A stretch of 64,000 nucleotides of DNA from positions 1 to 64,000 of the forward strand of contig PKUJ01000007.1 of NCBI GenBank assembly GCA_002869565.1. The letters are read 5' to 3'. This DNA comes from Arcobacter sp. GTDB lineage: Bacteria > Campylobacterota > Campylobacteria > Campylobacterales > Arcobacteraceae. The translations under genes and the position numbers were made by a program. A model generated the notes under the pieces. That model was not told where the DNA came from and ran no database searches. It saw nothing but the letters and a program-made list of their open reading frames with translations. Below, piece after piece: positions 19,258-27,930 of the stretch. Numbering within the stretch: the first letter of the stretch is position 1; each line of letters opens with the position of its first letter.

Positions 19258-19529
19258 ATTTTCTCCTAATGAAAGAAAAAAGCTTAAAAAACTAATTTAA
19301 TTCAAATATTTTTACTCTTTATACAGTCTATTACTATTTTTTAGATTTTGAAGAATTATGTGTACATAATATACACAATTTCAATAATAAAGATTAAGAA
19401 AACCTAAAAAAATAAAATGTTAGAATTGGTTTTTATAATTTTATAAATTATAATATTTCAAAAGCTAAATTATGTTACTATTTCTGATAAAAATTTATTT
19501 TTAACTAATACAAAAGGATATACTTAATT

Positions 19530-20135
19530 ATGAACAAAATAACTTTTCAATTACTGTTTCTAATATACTTAGTTTCCACAGCTAATGCAGCAACCCGATA
19601 TGTTTCAGATGATTTATTTGCATATATTCATTCTGGTCCGGGTACTCAATACAAAATTGTTGGTAGTGTTGATGCAGGTGAACATATTAATACAATTCAA
19701 ACAAATGAAAATGCAGGCTATACTCAAATAAAAGATTCGAAGGGTCGTACGGGTTGGATTAATTCAAAATATATTTCAAATCAAATAGGATTGAAAGAAC
19801 GTTTGCCAAAACTTGAAATAGAACTTGCAAATCTAAACGAACAATTAAATACTGCGAAAGATAAAGCGAATGAGGATAAATCAAGTCTTGAAAAAAATTT
19901 AGAGTCTTATAAAAGTCAAGTTAATGAATTACAAAATACAAATTCAAAACTAGATAAAGAATTACAAGAAGTTCAAGCATTAAATCGTAATTTAAATGCA
20001 AAACTAGATACCCAAAAAGATGATTTATTAATGCGTTGGTTTACTTATGGTGGTATGGTTGGAGGTATTGGCCTTGTTTTAGGACTAATACTCCCTTCAT
20101 TAATCCCAAGTCGTCGTAAAAAAGCTCGTTGGTAA
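19530..20135 (+). CDS. SH3-domain envelope protein (YgiM/TIGR04211-like), likely horizontally acquired
   Basis: This 201-residue protein has a signal peptide (cut near ANAATR), a bacterial SH3 domain (about 22-88, YVSDDLFAYIHSGPGTQYKIVG), a coiled coil (about 95-165) and one membrane helix (about 173-193) ending in a basic tail (PSRRKKARW). This matches the gammaproteobacterial YgiM family, whose role is unclear. All eight Arg codons are CGN (seven CGT, one CGA), whereas surrounding genes use AGA almost exclusively. That points to recent transfer from a gammaproteobacterium. It is flanked by a 270-bp gap with no supported feature upstream and by a terminator downstream. Confidence 0.85.
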   Translation: MNKITFQLLFLIYLVSTANAATRYVSDDLFAYIHSGPGTQYKIVGSVDAGEHINTIQTNENAGYTQIKDSKGRTGWINSKYISNQIGLKERLPKLEIELANLNEQLNTAKDKANEDKSSLEKNLESYKSQVNELQNTNSKLDKELQEVQALNRNLNAKLDTQKDDLLMRWFTYGGMVGGIGLVLGLILPSLIPSRRKKARW

Positions 20136-20171
20136 TAAAATTAGTGAATGAAAATATTTCTAAAGGAAAAT

Positions 20172-20210
20172 AAAAAAGGGGAAAAGATATTAATCTTTTC
20201 CCCTCTTTTA
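20172..20210. terminator. Bidirectional terminator between the SH3 gene and sppA
   Basis: GGGGAAAAGAT (20178-20188) pairs perfectly with ATCTTTTCCCC (20193-20203) around ATTA, with A-run and T-run flanks serving both converging genes. Confidence 0.93.
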
Positions 20211-20234
20211 GTTTTTTATAATAATTAATTAAAA

Positions 20235-21125
20235 CTAATATGCTTTTAAAGAACCAAACATATTTACCGAAAAATTTGTCACAGCTTCGTTAATAATTTT
20301 ATCAATAAATTTATCAAATTTATCTTCTTTTTTCCACGTTGGTTTTTTAACACCTGAAAGTTTTACAATCTCATTTTTAGCATAAGTTAAGGTAGAAACC
20401 TCATCTACAAGACCAACTTTTTTAGCTTGTCCTGAAGTAAAGACATGAGCATCTGCAAATTTAGTATGATCTTCTACTTTTAATTTTCTAGCACTAGCTA
20501 CATCTGATACAAACATATCATATGTATCTTTTATGATTTTTTCAAGTTCTTCTTTTTCATAACTTGACCACTCTCTTGTTGGAGTTCCTGCTTCTTTATA
20601 TTTCCCAGCTTTTACAGTTTGAGTTTTAACTCCAATTGTTTTCATAAGTTCTTCCAAGTTAGTACCTTGAAAAATAACACCAATAGAACCAACCATAGCT
20701 CCAGGATTTGCAATAATTTTATTTGCCCATATAGATGCATAATAACTTCCACTAGCCATAATACCACTAGCATAAGCAACAACAGGCTTCAATAAAGCCA
20801 ACTCTTTTATTGCATAAGCTAACTCAACAGAAGGAGCAACTGCACCACCTGGAGAATTTACAATTAATAAAACACCTTTTATATTTTTATTCTTTTTTGC
20901 ACTATTTATTTCACTCATAGTTTTTTCAATATTCATAATAGGACCAAACAATTCTATTTTTTGCAAATTTACATCTTCAAATTCACCATTGTTTAATGCA
21001 GAATCTTCTGAACTTGCAACAAAGAAATATACTATCGTCAAAAAAACTACCGTCTTAAAATATTTAGTTATAAAATCTAAAACCGCTATAATCGGATAAA
21101 ATAACTTTTTAATCATCTCAAACAT
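20235..21125 (-). CDS. sppA: Signal peptide peptidase SppA (short S49 form)
   Basis: This membrane-bound serine protease degrades signal peptides left after secretion. Read from ATG 21125 it has 296 residues. That start follows GGAGG by six bases, while the ATG at 21137 would place GGAGG inside the gene. One helix (about 20-40) anchors it. The S49 core has VNSPGGAVAPSVELA, the catalytic Ser in MASGSYYAS, and the Lys region KAGKYKEAGTPTREWS. The 5' end overlaps the upstream amidohydrolase gene, so these genes and aroQ form one operon. Confidence 0.92.
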   Translation of the reverse strand: MFEMIKKLFYPIIAVLDFITKYFKTVVFLTIVYFFVASSEDSALNNGEFEDVNLQKIELFGPIMNIEKTMSEINSAKKNKNIKGVLLIVNSPGGAVAPSVELAYAIKELALLKPVVAYASGIMASGSYYASIWANKIIANPGAMVGSIGVIFQGTNLEELMKTIGVKTQTVKAGKYKEAGTPTREWSSYEKEELEKIIKDTYDMFVSDVASARKLKVEDHTKFADAHVFTSGQAKKVGLVDEVSTLTYAKNEIVKLSGVKKPTWKKEDKFDKFIDKIINEAVTNFSVNMFGSLKAY

Positions 21126-22341
21126 TTTTACCTCCAATAATTGAACTATCTACAAATTTTGTATGTAAAATTACGTTCATACATAAATCTTCTTCATCTT
21201 CTACCTCATTAGGTAAAATTAAACTAATCATATCAGCATCTTTATCTTTTGTTAATTCACCTTTATTTAATCCCAATGCTATACTTCCATTTTTTGTTGC
21301 AGCTTTTAATAAAACTTTTGAAAAGTCTATGACATTTTTATCAAAATGTGCCATTAAACAATTTCTTAATTCATCAAACATTGATAAAGAATTATTTGAA
21401 CTTAAGCCATCCGTGCCAATAGAAAAAGGAATAGTTTTTAATTTATCTAAATCTAGCTTCGAATTATTTAATAATCTATTAGATGTAACACAATGATTTA
21501 TTGTTGCACCTAACTCTTTTATCTTATCTAAATCATTTTCACTTGCTTCCACACAGTGAGTAAAAGACAAGTTATCTACATTTTTAAATTGATTTAAAAA
21601 TTCCATAGGTTTTGTAACTGCTTTTTCTTGACCTAAAAAGTTCTTGAAGAAATCTAAAAAACTACCTTCATCTTTATGTAACCACTCAAACTCTTCAGGT
21701 GATTCTAAAAAATGAGAACTAACAGCTAATTTTTCTTCACATGCTAATCGCAAAGTTTCTCTTAATAAAAATGGATGTACAGAATATGGAGAGTGTATTG
21801 CAATTGCTGGAATAAAACTAGCACTTCTACTTTTTTTAGCATTGTCTAATCGTGATTTAAAATCTGTAAATAGAGTATCTACCATATCTGGTTTACTTCC
21901 TATTACCTCAGTAAAAAAAACTGTGTTAATTGGTGATTTAATACAAGCATCCATATCATATGAATATGAAGAGATAGCACCAATTGTTGTTGTTCCAGTT
22001 TTCTGCATTTTTAACAACTTTTGGGAAATAAATTTAGTAGTGGCTTTTTCAACTAATTGATCCCGAAAAGAGATAACAGAATTCAACCAATTCATAAAAT
22101 TACCATATTTTAGTGTTGTAGAATTAGATGAAAACTCCAAATGAACATGCGAATTAATAAGCCCTGGCATTAAAGCTGAATTTTCTTTTAGTGAAATAAT
22201 TTCTATATCTGGATATTTTTTTTCTATAAAATCTTTAGGACCTATATCAATAATTTTATTGTCATAAACAACAGCACCATTTTTAATAATGGTACTGTTT
22301 TCATCACAAGTTATTACCCAAGATGCGTTAATAATTTTCAT
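21118..22341 (-). CDS. Amidohydrolase, probable aminofutalosine deaminase
   Basis: This 407-residue metal-dependent amidohydrolase (COG0402 type) has the metal ligands of the family: HVH in INSHVHLEFSS, a His in HSPYSVHP, SSHFLES, the HCV region, and Asp in GTDGLSSN. In Campylobacterota, proteins of this type next to aroQ convert aminodeoxyfutalosine to futalosine in the menaquinone pathway. That function is assigned from context and family, not from a diagnostic residue. It starts 6 bp after aroQ and overlaps sppA. Confidence 0.8.
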   Translation of the reverse strand: MKIINASWVITCDENSTIIKNGAVVYDNKIIDIGPKDFIEKKYPDIEIISLKENSALMPGLINSHVHLEFSSNSTTLKYGNFMNWLNSVISFRDQLVEKATTKFISQKLLKMQKTGTTTIGAISSYSYDMDACIKSPINTVFFTEVIGSKPDMVDTLFTDFKSRLDNAKKSRSASFIPAIAIHSPYSVHPFLLRETLRLACEEKLAVSSHFLESPEEFEWLHKDEGSFLDFFKNFLGQEKAVTKPMEFLNQFKNVDNLSFTHCVEASENDLDKIKELGATINHCVTSNRLLNNSKLDLDKLKTIPFSIGTDGLSSNNSLSMFDELRNCLMAHFDKNVIDFSKVLLKAATKNGSIALGLNKGELTKDKDADMISLILPNEVEDEEDLCMNVILHTKFVDSSIIGGKNV

Positions 22342-22346
22342 TAATT

Positions 22347-22832
22347 TTATTCAGCAACTTCGGCTTGTGCTTCCGTTTGTTGTGCTTCTACAGCTTTAAC
22401 TTCTGCAACAATTTGTGTTAAGGCAATTAACCCTAAATGATAACCAAATGGTCCAAAACCAGTGATAACACCAGTAGATGATCCGGCTGTAATTGATTTT
22501 TGTCTAAACTCTTCTCTTTTATAAATATTCGAGATATGTACTTCAATTGTAGGTAAATTTACTGCTGACAAAGCATCTTTGATTGCAATTGATGTATGAG
22601 AAAATGCTGCTGGGTTAATTAAAATACCATCAACTGTACCTAAACACTCTTGAATTCTATCAACAAGTTCACCTTCTAAATTAGATTGAAAAAACTCTAG
22701 TTCAACACCATTTTGAGAAGCTGAACCTTTCATTTGTTCATGAATTTGATCTAAACTCATTGGACCGTAAATATGCTGTTCTCTAATACCTAACATATTT
22801 AAGTTTGGACCTTGGATTACTGCTATTTTCAT
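22347..22832 (-). CDS. aroQ: 3-dehydroquinate dehydratase, type II
   Basis: This enzyme converts 3-dehydroquinate to 3-dehydroshikimate in the shikimate pathway. It has 161 residues and starts with the class signature [14 protein letters not shown]. Also present are the active-site [23 protein letters not shown] with the catalytic His region, [15 protein letters not shown]-like residues, and [11 protein letters not shown]. The C-terminus is extended by a short Ala/Glu-rich tail. Its ribosome binding site sits in the 3' arm of a perfect 12-bp hairpin, described separately. Confidence 0.96.
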   Translation of the reverse strand: MKIAVIQGPNLNMLGIREQHIYGPMSLDQIHEQMKGSASQNGVELEFFQSNLEGELVDRIQECLGTVDGILINPAAFSHTSIAIKDALSAVNLPTIEVHISNIYKREEFRQKSITAGSSTGVITGFGPFGYHLGLIALTQIVAEVKAVEAQQTEAQAEVAE

Positions 22833-22839
22833 ATTATTT

Positions 22840-22925
22840 TCCTTTTAAATAGTCCCTATTTAAAAGGGACTTTTGTGTTTTATGTCTACTTTTTTACAGT
22901 AGGTGTGAAACCTACTTAAAAGTAG
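22840..22925 (-). promoter_or_regulatory. Two-hairpin leader of aroQ with enclosed ribosome binding site
   Basis: Read on the minus strand, hairpin 1 (22925-22886) pairs CTACTTTT with AAAAGTAG and AGTAGG with CCTACT. Hairpin 2 (22866-22840) pairs CCTTTTAAATAG with CTATTTAAAAGG around GGA. Its 3' arm contains AAAAGGA, the aroQ ribosome binding site. GTCCC before hairpin 2 could instead pair with GGGAC in its loop region. The hisA leader has the same order and related sequence. Confidence 0.6.
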
Positions 22926-23028
22926 CAAAATTCTAAAGAGAACAATTAATTGTTCTTTTGTATAAATTTTCGCTAAGATTATATTGAAATTTTAGTTAAT
23001 ACTAAATCAAATCAATTAAAGAGAAATT

Positions 23029-24054
23029 ATGAAAAATTATATTTTACTAGATGAAAATGCAGTTTACTACGAATGTGGCTTTTCTTGCGACAATGTTATA
23101 TTCTTAAGACTTGGGAATGAATCAATTTTTATTACTGATCCAAGATATACAGTTGAAGCAAAAGAATATGCAAAAAATTGCCAAGTAATTGAAAGTTCAA
23201 ATTTTATTGAAGATACAAAAAAAATATTAAAAAAAGCAAAAATAAAAAAAATATCTTTTGATCCAAATGATTTTAAACTCTCTTTTTATCAAAATTTAAC
23301 AAAAAATTTAAAAATCGAATTTGTTGCAAAAGAAAATTTCTCAAAATTAAAAAGAATTATAAAAACAGATGAAGAGATAGAATTATTAAAAAAAGCAGCC
23401 AAAATTGGAAGAAATGGGTTTAAAGAACTAGCACTATATATAAGAAAAAATGGTTTTAGACAAAGTGAAAATTTTCTACACTTTAAAGCAATAGAAAAAA
23501 TGAGTGCGATGGGGAAAAATGATTTAAGTTTTGACCCAATTGTTGCAATAAATAAAAATGCAGCTAAACCTCATGCTTTACCTACGAATAAGAAACTTAA
23601 ATTAAATGATTTAATACTAGTTGATGCAGGAGTGAAATATAAAAGATACTGTTCAGATAGAACTTGTACCTCAAATACAAACTTTGAAAATTTTTCTTTC
23701 AAGAGAGAACAAAAATTCAAAAATAAAAAACATCAAAAAATATATGATATTGTATTAAAAGCCCAACTCAATGCCATAGAAAAAGCAAAAGTTGGAATGA
23801 AAGCATCTGAAATTGATAAATTAACTAGAGATGTAATTGAAAAATCAGGATATGGTAAATATTTTGTTCATAGTACGGGACATGGCGTAGGACTAGATAT
23901 TCATGAATTTCCAAATATAAATTCAAAATCTGATGTAATTATAGAGAACAATATGGTATTTACAATTGAACCAGGAATCTATCTTCCAAATGAATTTGGA
24001 GTAAGGATTGAAGATACAGTTGTAATGAAAAATGGAAAAGCAATTATACTTTAA
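23029..24054 (+). CDS. pepQ: M24-family Xaa-Pro peptidase
   Basis: This 341-residue metallopeptidase of the aminopeptidase P / prolidase group has an N-terminal creatinase-like domain (about 1-115) and a C-terminal pita-bread catalytic domain. Metal ligands are visible: Asp in ILVDAGVKYKRYCSDRTC (two Asp), His in HSTGHGVGLDIHEFP, Glu in FTIEPGIY, and Glu in GVRIEDTVV. It cleaves peptides containing proline. It leads a plus-strand operon with folK and two mnmA genes. The divergent gap to aroQ contains a GAACAATTAATTGTTC palindrome near 22940. Confidence 0.9.
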   Translation: MKNYILLDENAVYYECGFSCDNVIFLRLGNESIFITDPRYTVEAKEYAKNCQVIESSNFIEDTKKILKKAKIKKISFDPNDFKLSFYQNLTKNLKIEFVAKENFSKLKRIIKTDEEIELLKKAAKIGRNGFKELALYIRKNGFRQSENFLHFKAIEKMSAMGKNDLSFDPIVAINKNAAKPHALPTNKKLKLNDLILVDAGVKYKRYCSDRTCTSNTNFENFSFKREQKFKNKKHQKIYDIVLKAQLNAIEKAKVGMKASEIDKLTRDVIEKSGYGKYFVHSTGHGVGLDIHEFPNINSKSDVIIENNMVFTIEPGIYLPNEFGVRIEDTVVMKNGKAIIL

Positions 24055-24114
24055 ACAAAAAAAATTAAAAATTAAACTTGACTTATTTAATAAGTTTTAT
24101 ATTTTAGGGAAAAT

Positions 24115-24606
24115 ATGAAAAAAAAATTAGCAGAAGATTTAACACTTTTTTATAGTTCTAATTTTCCAAAAAAATTTAATACAAGTTCAAACAAAAAATA
24201 TACTGTAACTATTGGTATTGGGGGAAACCTGGCAAATACAAAAAGAATTTTTGATAAATTATTCTTATGTTTAAAAAAAGATTCTAGATTTACTTTACTT
24301 GTGAGTTCACCCCTACTTTTAAACCCTCCTTTTGGTTTTTTGGAACAAAATGACTTTTTAAATGGTATAATCGCGCTTAAAACTAATCTAGCTCCTAATG
24401 ATTTTCTAAAAAACATGCAGAGGTTAGAAAAAAGATTTGGAAGAAAGCGATCCTTTCAAGATGCGCCTAGAACTCTAGATATAGATATCATATTTTTTGA
24501 CAATAAAAAAATAAATACCGAGGACCTTATTATTCCTCACAAAGACTGGGCCAATAGAGAATCAGTGATTATTCCTTTAGAAGAGATAAAAAGGATAAAT
24601 AAATGA
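24115..24606 (+). CDS. folK: 2-amino-4-hydroxy-6-hydroxymethyldihydropteridine pyrophosphokinase
   Basis: This folate-pathway kinase transfers pyrophosphate from ATP to the hydroxymethyl pterin. It has 163 residues with the family core: GIGGNLANTKRIFD, SSPLLLNPPFGFLEQNDFLNGI, and the signature RTLDIDIIFFDN with its Mg-binding acidic residues, then IPHKDWANRESVIIPL. A 28-residue N-terminal extension precedes the usual start of the fold. It overlaps mnmA copy 1 by 4 nt. In many Campylobacterota folK is followed by flhF and flhG, which are absent here. Confidence 0.93.
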   Translation: MKKKLAEDLTLFYSSNFPKKFNTSSNKKYTVTIGIGGNLANTKRIFDKLFLCLKKDSRFTLLVSSPLLLNPPFGFLEQNDFLNGIIALKTNLAPNDFLKNMQRLEKRFGRKRSFQDAPRTLDIDIIFFDNKKINTEDLIIPHKDWANRESVIIPLEEIKRINK

Positions 24607-25703
24607 AAAAAAAAGTAGTTGTAGGTATGTCTGGTGGTGTTGATTCATCTGTTACAGCACTTCTATTAAAACAACAAGGATATGAAGTAGTAGGCTTATT
24701 TATGCGTAATTGGGAGTATGGAATCAAAGGTAGTCAATGCCCTAACCGTATAGAGTTCGAAGATGCAAAAAAAGTTGGTGAACTCATAGGAATTGAAGTA
24801 AAAGGTAAAGACTTTGTCGAGGAATACAGAACAAAAGTATTTGATGTATTTTTAGAAGGTTTAAAAAAAGGTCTTACTCCTAACCCAGATATACTTTGTA
24901 ATCGTGAGATTAAATTCAATGTATTTTTAAATGAAGCAAAAAAAATGGGTGCTGATTTTATTGCAACTGGACATTATGCCAAAATAGCTAATTATAATGA
25001 CCACTTTGTACTAGACACTCCAAAAGATAATACAAAAGACCAAACTTATTTTTTACACGCACTATCAAGTGAACAACTCTCCCATGCTATGTTTCCACTT
25101 GGAGATTTAACTAAAAAAGAAGTTAGAGAAATAGCTAAAAAACACAATCTGCCAGTAAGTGATAAAAAAGACAGCACTGGTATATGTTTTATAGGTAATC
25201 AAAGATTTGATGAATTTATCACACAACATTTAAAAGCAATTCCAGGTGAGATCGTAGATGAAAATGGAAAAGTATTAGGAAGACATAAAGGTCTTATTTG
25301 TTACACATTAGGTCAGAGAAAAGGTATTGGCCTTGGAGGCATCAAAGAGACTGAATCAGCTGGTCACATTCATAATCCATGGTATGCAGCAAAAAAGAAT
25401 ATGGAAGATAATACCTTAGTAGTTGTGCAAGATACAAATCACCCCTTGCTTATGAACCAATATGTTGAAGCTAATCATATGCATTGGGTATTAGAAGAGG
25501 CACCTAAAGTTGGTGATAAATTAATGGCGCAAGTTCCTTATCGTCAACAAAAACAAGCTTGTACTGTAACAGAAGCAAATCAGGATAAAGTCCTAGTTAA
25601 ATTTGATAAGCCTCAAAGAGCTGTAACCTTAGGACAAAGTCTTGTTTTATATGATGGTGTTTATTGTCTAGGTGGGGGATTTATAAGTAATTACTATGAG
25701 TAG
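24603..25703 (+). CDS. mnmA: tRNA-specific 2-thiouridylase MnmA, gammaproteobacterial-type copy
   Basis: This enzyme adds sulfur to U34 of tRNA-Lys, -Glu and -Gln. It has 366 residues, the E. coli length, with the ATP-pyrophosphatase loop GMSGGVDSSVTALLL. The two catalytic cysteines lie in TPNPDILCNREIKF and DSTGICFIGNQRF. Four of ten Arg codons are CGT, unlike the AGA-only pattern of its neighbour, so it may have been acquired from outside. It overlaps the second mnmA-like gene by 8 nt. Having both copies is unusual; one may modify a different tRNA or be redundant. Confidence 0.93.
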   Translation: MKKKVVVGMSGGVDSSVTALLLKQQGYEVVGLFMRNWEYGIKGSQCPNRIEFEDAKKVGELIGIEVKGKDFVEEYRTKVFDVFLEGLKKGLTPNPDILCNREIKFNVFLNEAKKMGADFIATGHYAKIANYNDHFVLDTPKDNTKDQTYFLHALSSEQLSHAMFPLGDLTKKEVREIAKKHNLPVSDKKDSTGICFIGNQRFDEFITQHLKAIPGEIVDENGKVLGRHKGLICYTLGQRKGIGLGGIKETESAGHIHNPWYAAKKNMEDNTLVVVQDTNHPLLMNQYVEANHMHWVLEEAPKVGDKLMAQVPYRQQKQACTVTEANQDKVLVKFDKPQRAVTLGQSLVLYDGVYCLGGGFISNYYE

Positions 25704-26739
25704 AATTAAAAAAAAAGTAATGGTAGGTATGAGTGGAGGAATTGATTCCTCAATAACTGCTTATATGCTACAAAAAGATGGCTTTCAAGTAGAAGGTGTA
25801 TATCTAAAACTTCACAATAGAACAGATGGTTATCACGAAAAAAACTTAGCTTACATCAAAGATGTAGCAAAATTCCTAAATATCAAATATTATATTTTAG
25901 ATTTAACGGATAAATTTACAACTGAGATTTATGACTATTTTATTGATTCTTATTTAGAAGGAACAACTCCTAACCCATGTGTAAAATGTAACAAACAAAT
26001 TAAATTTGGAGCGATGCTTGATTTTGCAAAAGAACATGGAGCTTCATATTTAGCGACAGGTCACTATGCTAAAACTGATGGCGAATTTTTCTATGAAGCT
26101 GATGACAAAACAAAAGATCAAAGTTATTTCTTATCACAAGTTGATAAAGAAGCACTTCCTTTTATGATGTTTCCTTTAAGTACTTATAAAAAAGAAGATA
26201 TTATAAAATTTGGGAAAGATTTAGATGTAGCGTACGAAAGAATCACAGAAAAAAATGAATCACAAGAAATTTGTTTTGTTGAAACAGTTTATACTGATGT
26301 AATAAAAAAACATGCAAATATTGATGTTCCAGGTAAAGTACTAGATGAAAAAGGGAATGTTATTGGTGAACATAAAGGTTATGCACACTATACAATTGGA
26401 AAAAGAAGAGGCTTCACAGTTCATGGTGCCCATGTTCCACATTTTGTAACAAAACTTAATCCTAAAGACAATACTATTGTTGTTGGCAAAAAAGCTGCTT
26501 TAGAGATAAATAATGTTGAAGCAGAAAATTTAAATATGTTTATTGAAGAAAAAGAATTTTCATGTACTGTAAAACTAAGATTTAGATCAATTTCTATACC
26601 TTGTAAAGTTAAAATTAAAGATAATAATGCTTTTATAACTTTAAAAGAACCTGCATTTGGAGTTGCAGCTGGACAGTTGGCTGTTTTTTATGAAGATCAA
26701 AAAGTAATTGGAAGTGCCTGGATTACAAACACTAAATAA
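25696..26739 (+). CDS. mnmA: tRNA-specific 2-thiouridylase MnmA, Campylobacterota-type copy
   Basis: This 347-residue paralogue has the ATP loop GMSGGIDSSITAYML and both catalytic cysteines (NPCVKCNKQIKFG and QEICFVE). The shape (short N-terminal insertion, GVYLKLHNRTDGYHEKNL) is what I recall for Campylobacter and Helicobacter MnmA. The Arg codons seen are AGA. It is probably the resident gene, with the upstream copy the newcomer. A weak hairpin without a T-run follows (26747-26771). Confidence 0.92.
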   Translation: MSRIKKKVMVGMSGGIDSSITAYMLQKDGFQVEGVYLKLHNRTDGYHEKNLAYIKDVAKFLNIKYYILDLTDKFTTEIYDYFIDSYLEGTTPNPCVKCNKQIKFGAMLDFAKEHGASYLATGHYAKTDGEFFYEADDKTKDQSYFLSQVDKEALPFMMFPLSTYKKEDIIKFGKDLDVAYERITEKNESQEICFVETVYTDVIKKHANIDVPGKVLDEKGNVIGEHKGYAHYTIGKRRGFTVHGAHVPHFVTKLNPKDNTIVVGKKAALEINNVEAENLNMFIEEKEFSCTVKLRFRSISIPCKVKIKDNNAFITLKEPAFGVAAGQLAVFYEDQKVIGSAWITNTK

Positions 26740-26914
26740 ACACTATAAACTGGGAGCCTTGCTTCCAGTTTAAGTCTTCTAATAAAATATATTTTCTATA
26801 TATTTTCTCTCAACTAATAAATAATATTATTGAAATTAAAATTCAAATATAAATCAATTAAGTAGTTTTTAGATAAAATCGCTCTAACACAAACAATCAC
26901 ACAAGGAAAATCTG

Positions 26915-27847
26915 ATGGCAAAATTTAAGCTTTTTAGTGGTTCCGCAAACCCTGAATTTGCTAAAAAAGTAGGTCGATACTTAAATATGGAAATTGGTGG
27001 AGCTACGATCCAAAAGTTTAGTGACGGAGAAATATCTGTTCAAATACATGAAAGTGTTAGAGGACAAGATGTATTTATTGTTCAACCAACTTGTGCTCCA
27101 ACTAATGATCACCTAATGGAACTACTTATCATGGTAGATGCCCTAAAAAGATCAAGTGCAAAATCTATCTCTGCTGTTATTCCATATTTTGGATATGCAA
27201 GACAAGATAGAAAAGCAGCACCTAGAGTTCCAATTACTGCAAAACTAGTTGCTGATATGCTAGAGTCTTCTGGTATTGATAGAGTTATAACTATTGATTT
27301 ACACGCAGCCCAAATTCAAGGTTTCTTCAACATACCTGTTGACAACTTATATGGTTCAGTACTATTTGTTGATCATTTAAAAAATAAAAATCTTAAAAAT
27401 CCAATCATTGCATCTCCTGATATTGGCGGAGTTGCTCGAGCTAGATCTTATGCAGACAAATTAGGTTATGACTTAGTAATTGTTGATAAGAGAAGAGAAA
27501 AAGCAAATGTTGCTGAAGTTATGAATATCATAGGTGAGGTAGAGGGTAAAGATGTAATCTTAGTTGATGATATGGTAGATACAGCAGGAACTTTAGTTAA
27601 AGCTGCTGAAGCTTTAAAGTCAAGAGGTGCTACTTCAGTTATGGCATGTTGTACGCATGGAGTACTTTCTGGACCAGCATTTGATAGAATTAATAATGGT
27701 ACACTAGATGAACTTATTATTACTGATACAATTCCTATGCGTGGGAAAAGTGATAAAATAACAATTTTAACTGGTACAAAAATTATTGCAGAAACAATAA
27801 GAAGAATTACTAATAACGAATCAGTTAATTCAATATTTATAGACTAG
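26915..27847 (+). CDS. prs: Ribose-phosphate pyrophosphokinase
   Basis: This enzyme makes PRPP from ribose 5-phosphate and ATP for purine, pyrimidine, histidine and tryptophan synthesis. It has 310 residues in the class I form: FSGSANPEFAKKVGRYL at the start, FSDGEISVQI, the flexible-loop FGYARQDRKAAPRVPITAK, DLHAAQIQGFF, and the PRPP motif VILVDDMVDTAGTLVKAA. A TAAAAT -10 (26873-26878) with T-rich upstream DNA fits Campylobacterota promoters. AAGGAAAA precedes the ATG. Confidence 0.97.
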   Translation: MAKFKLFSGSANPEFAKKVGRYLNMEIGGATIQKFSDGEISVQIHESVRGQDVFIVQPTCAPTNDHLMELLIMVDALKRSSAKSISAVIPYFGYARQDRKAAPRVPITAKLVADMLESSGIDRVITIDLHAAQIQGFFNIPVDNLYGSVLFVDHLKNKNLKNPIIASPDIGGVARARSYADKLGYDLVIVDKRREKANVAEVMNIIGEVEGKDVILVDDMVDTAGTLVKAAEALKSRGATSVMACCTHGVLSGPAFDRINNGTLDELIITDTIPMRGKSDKITILTGTKIIAETIRRITNNESVNSIFID

Positions 27848-27930
27848 ATTAAAACTAATATAAATAACAAATAAATATTTAATTTATTTTAAGTTATAAT
27901 CACATAAATACACAAATACAAGGGAAAAAA

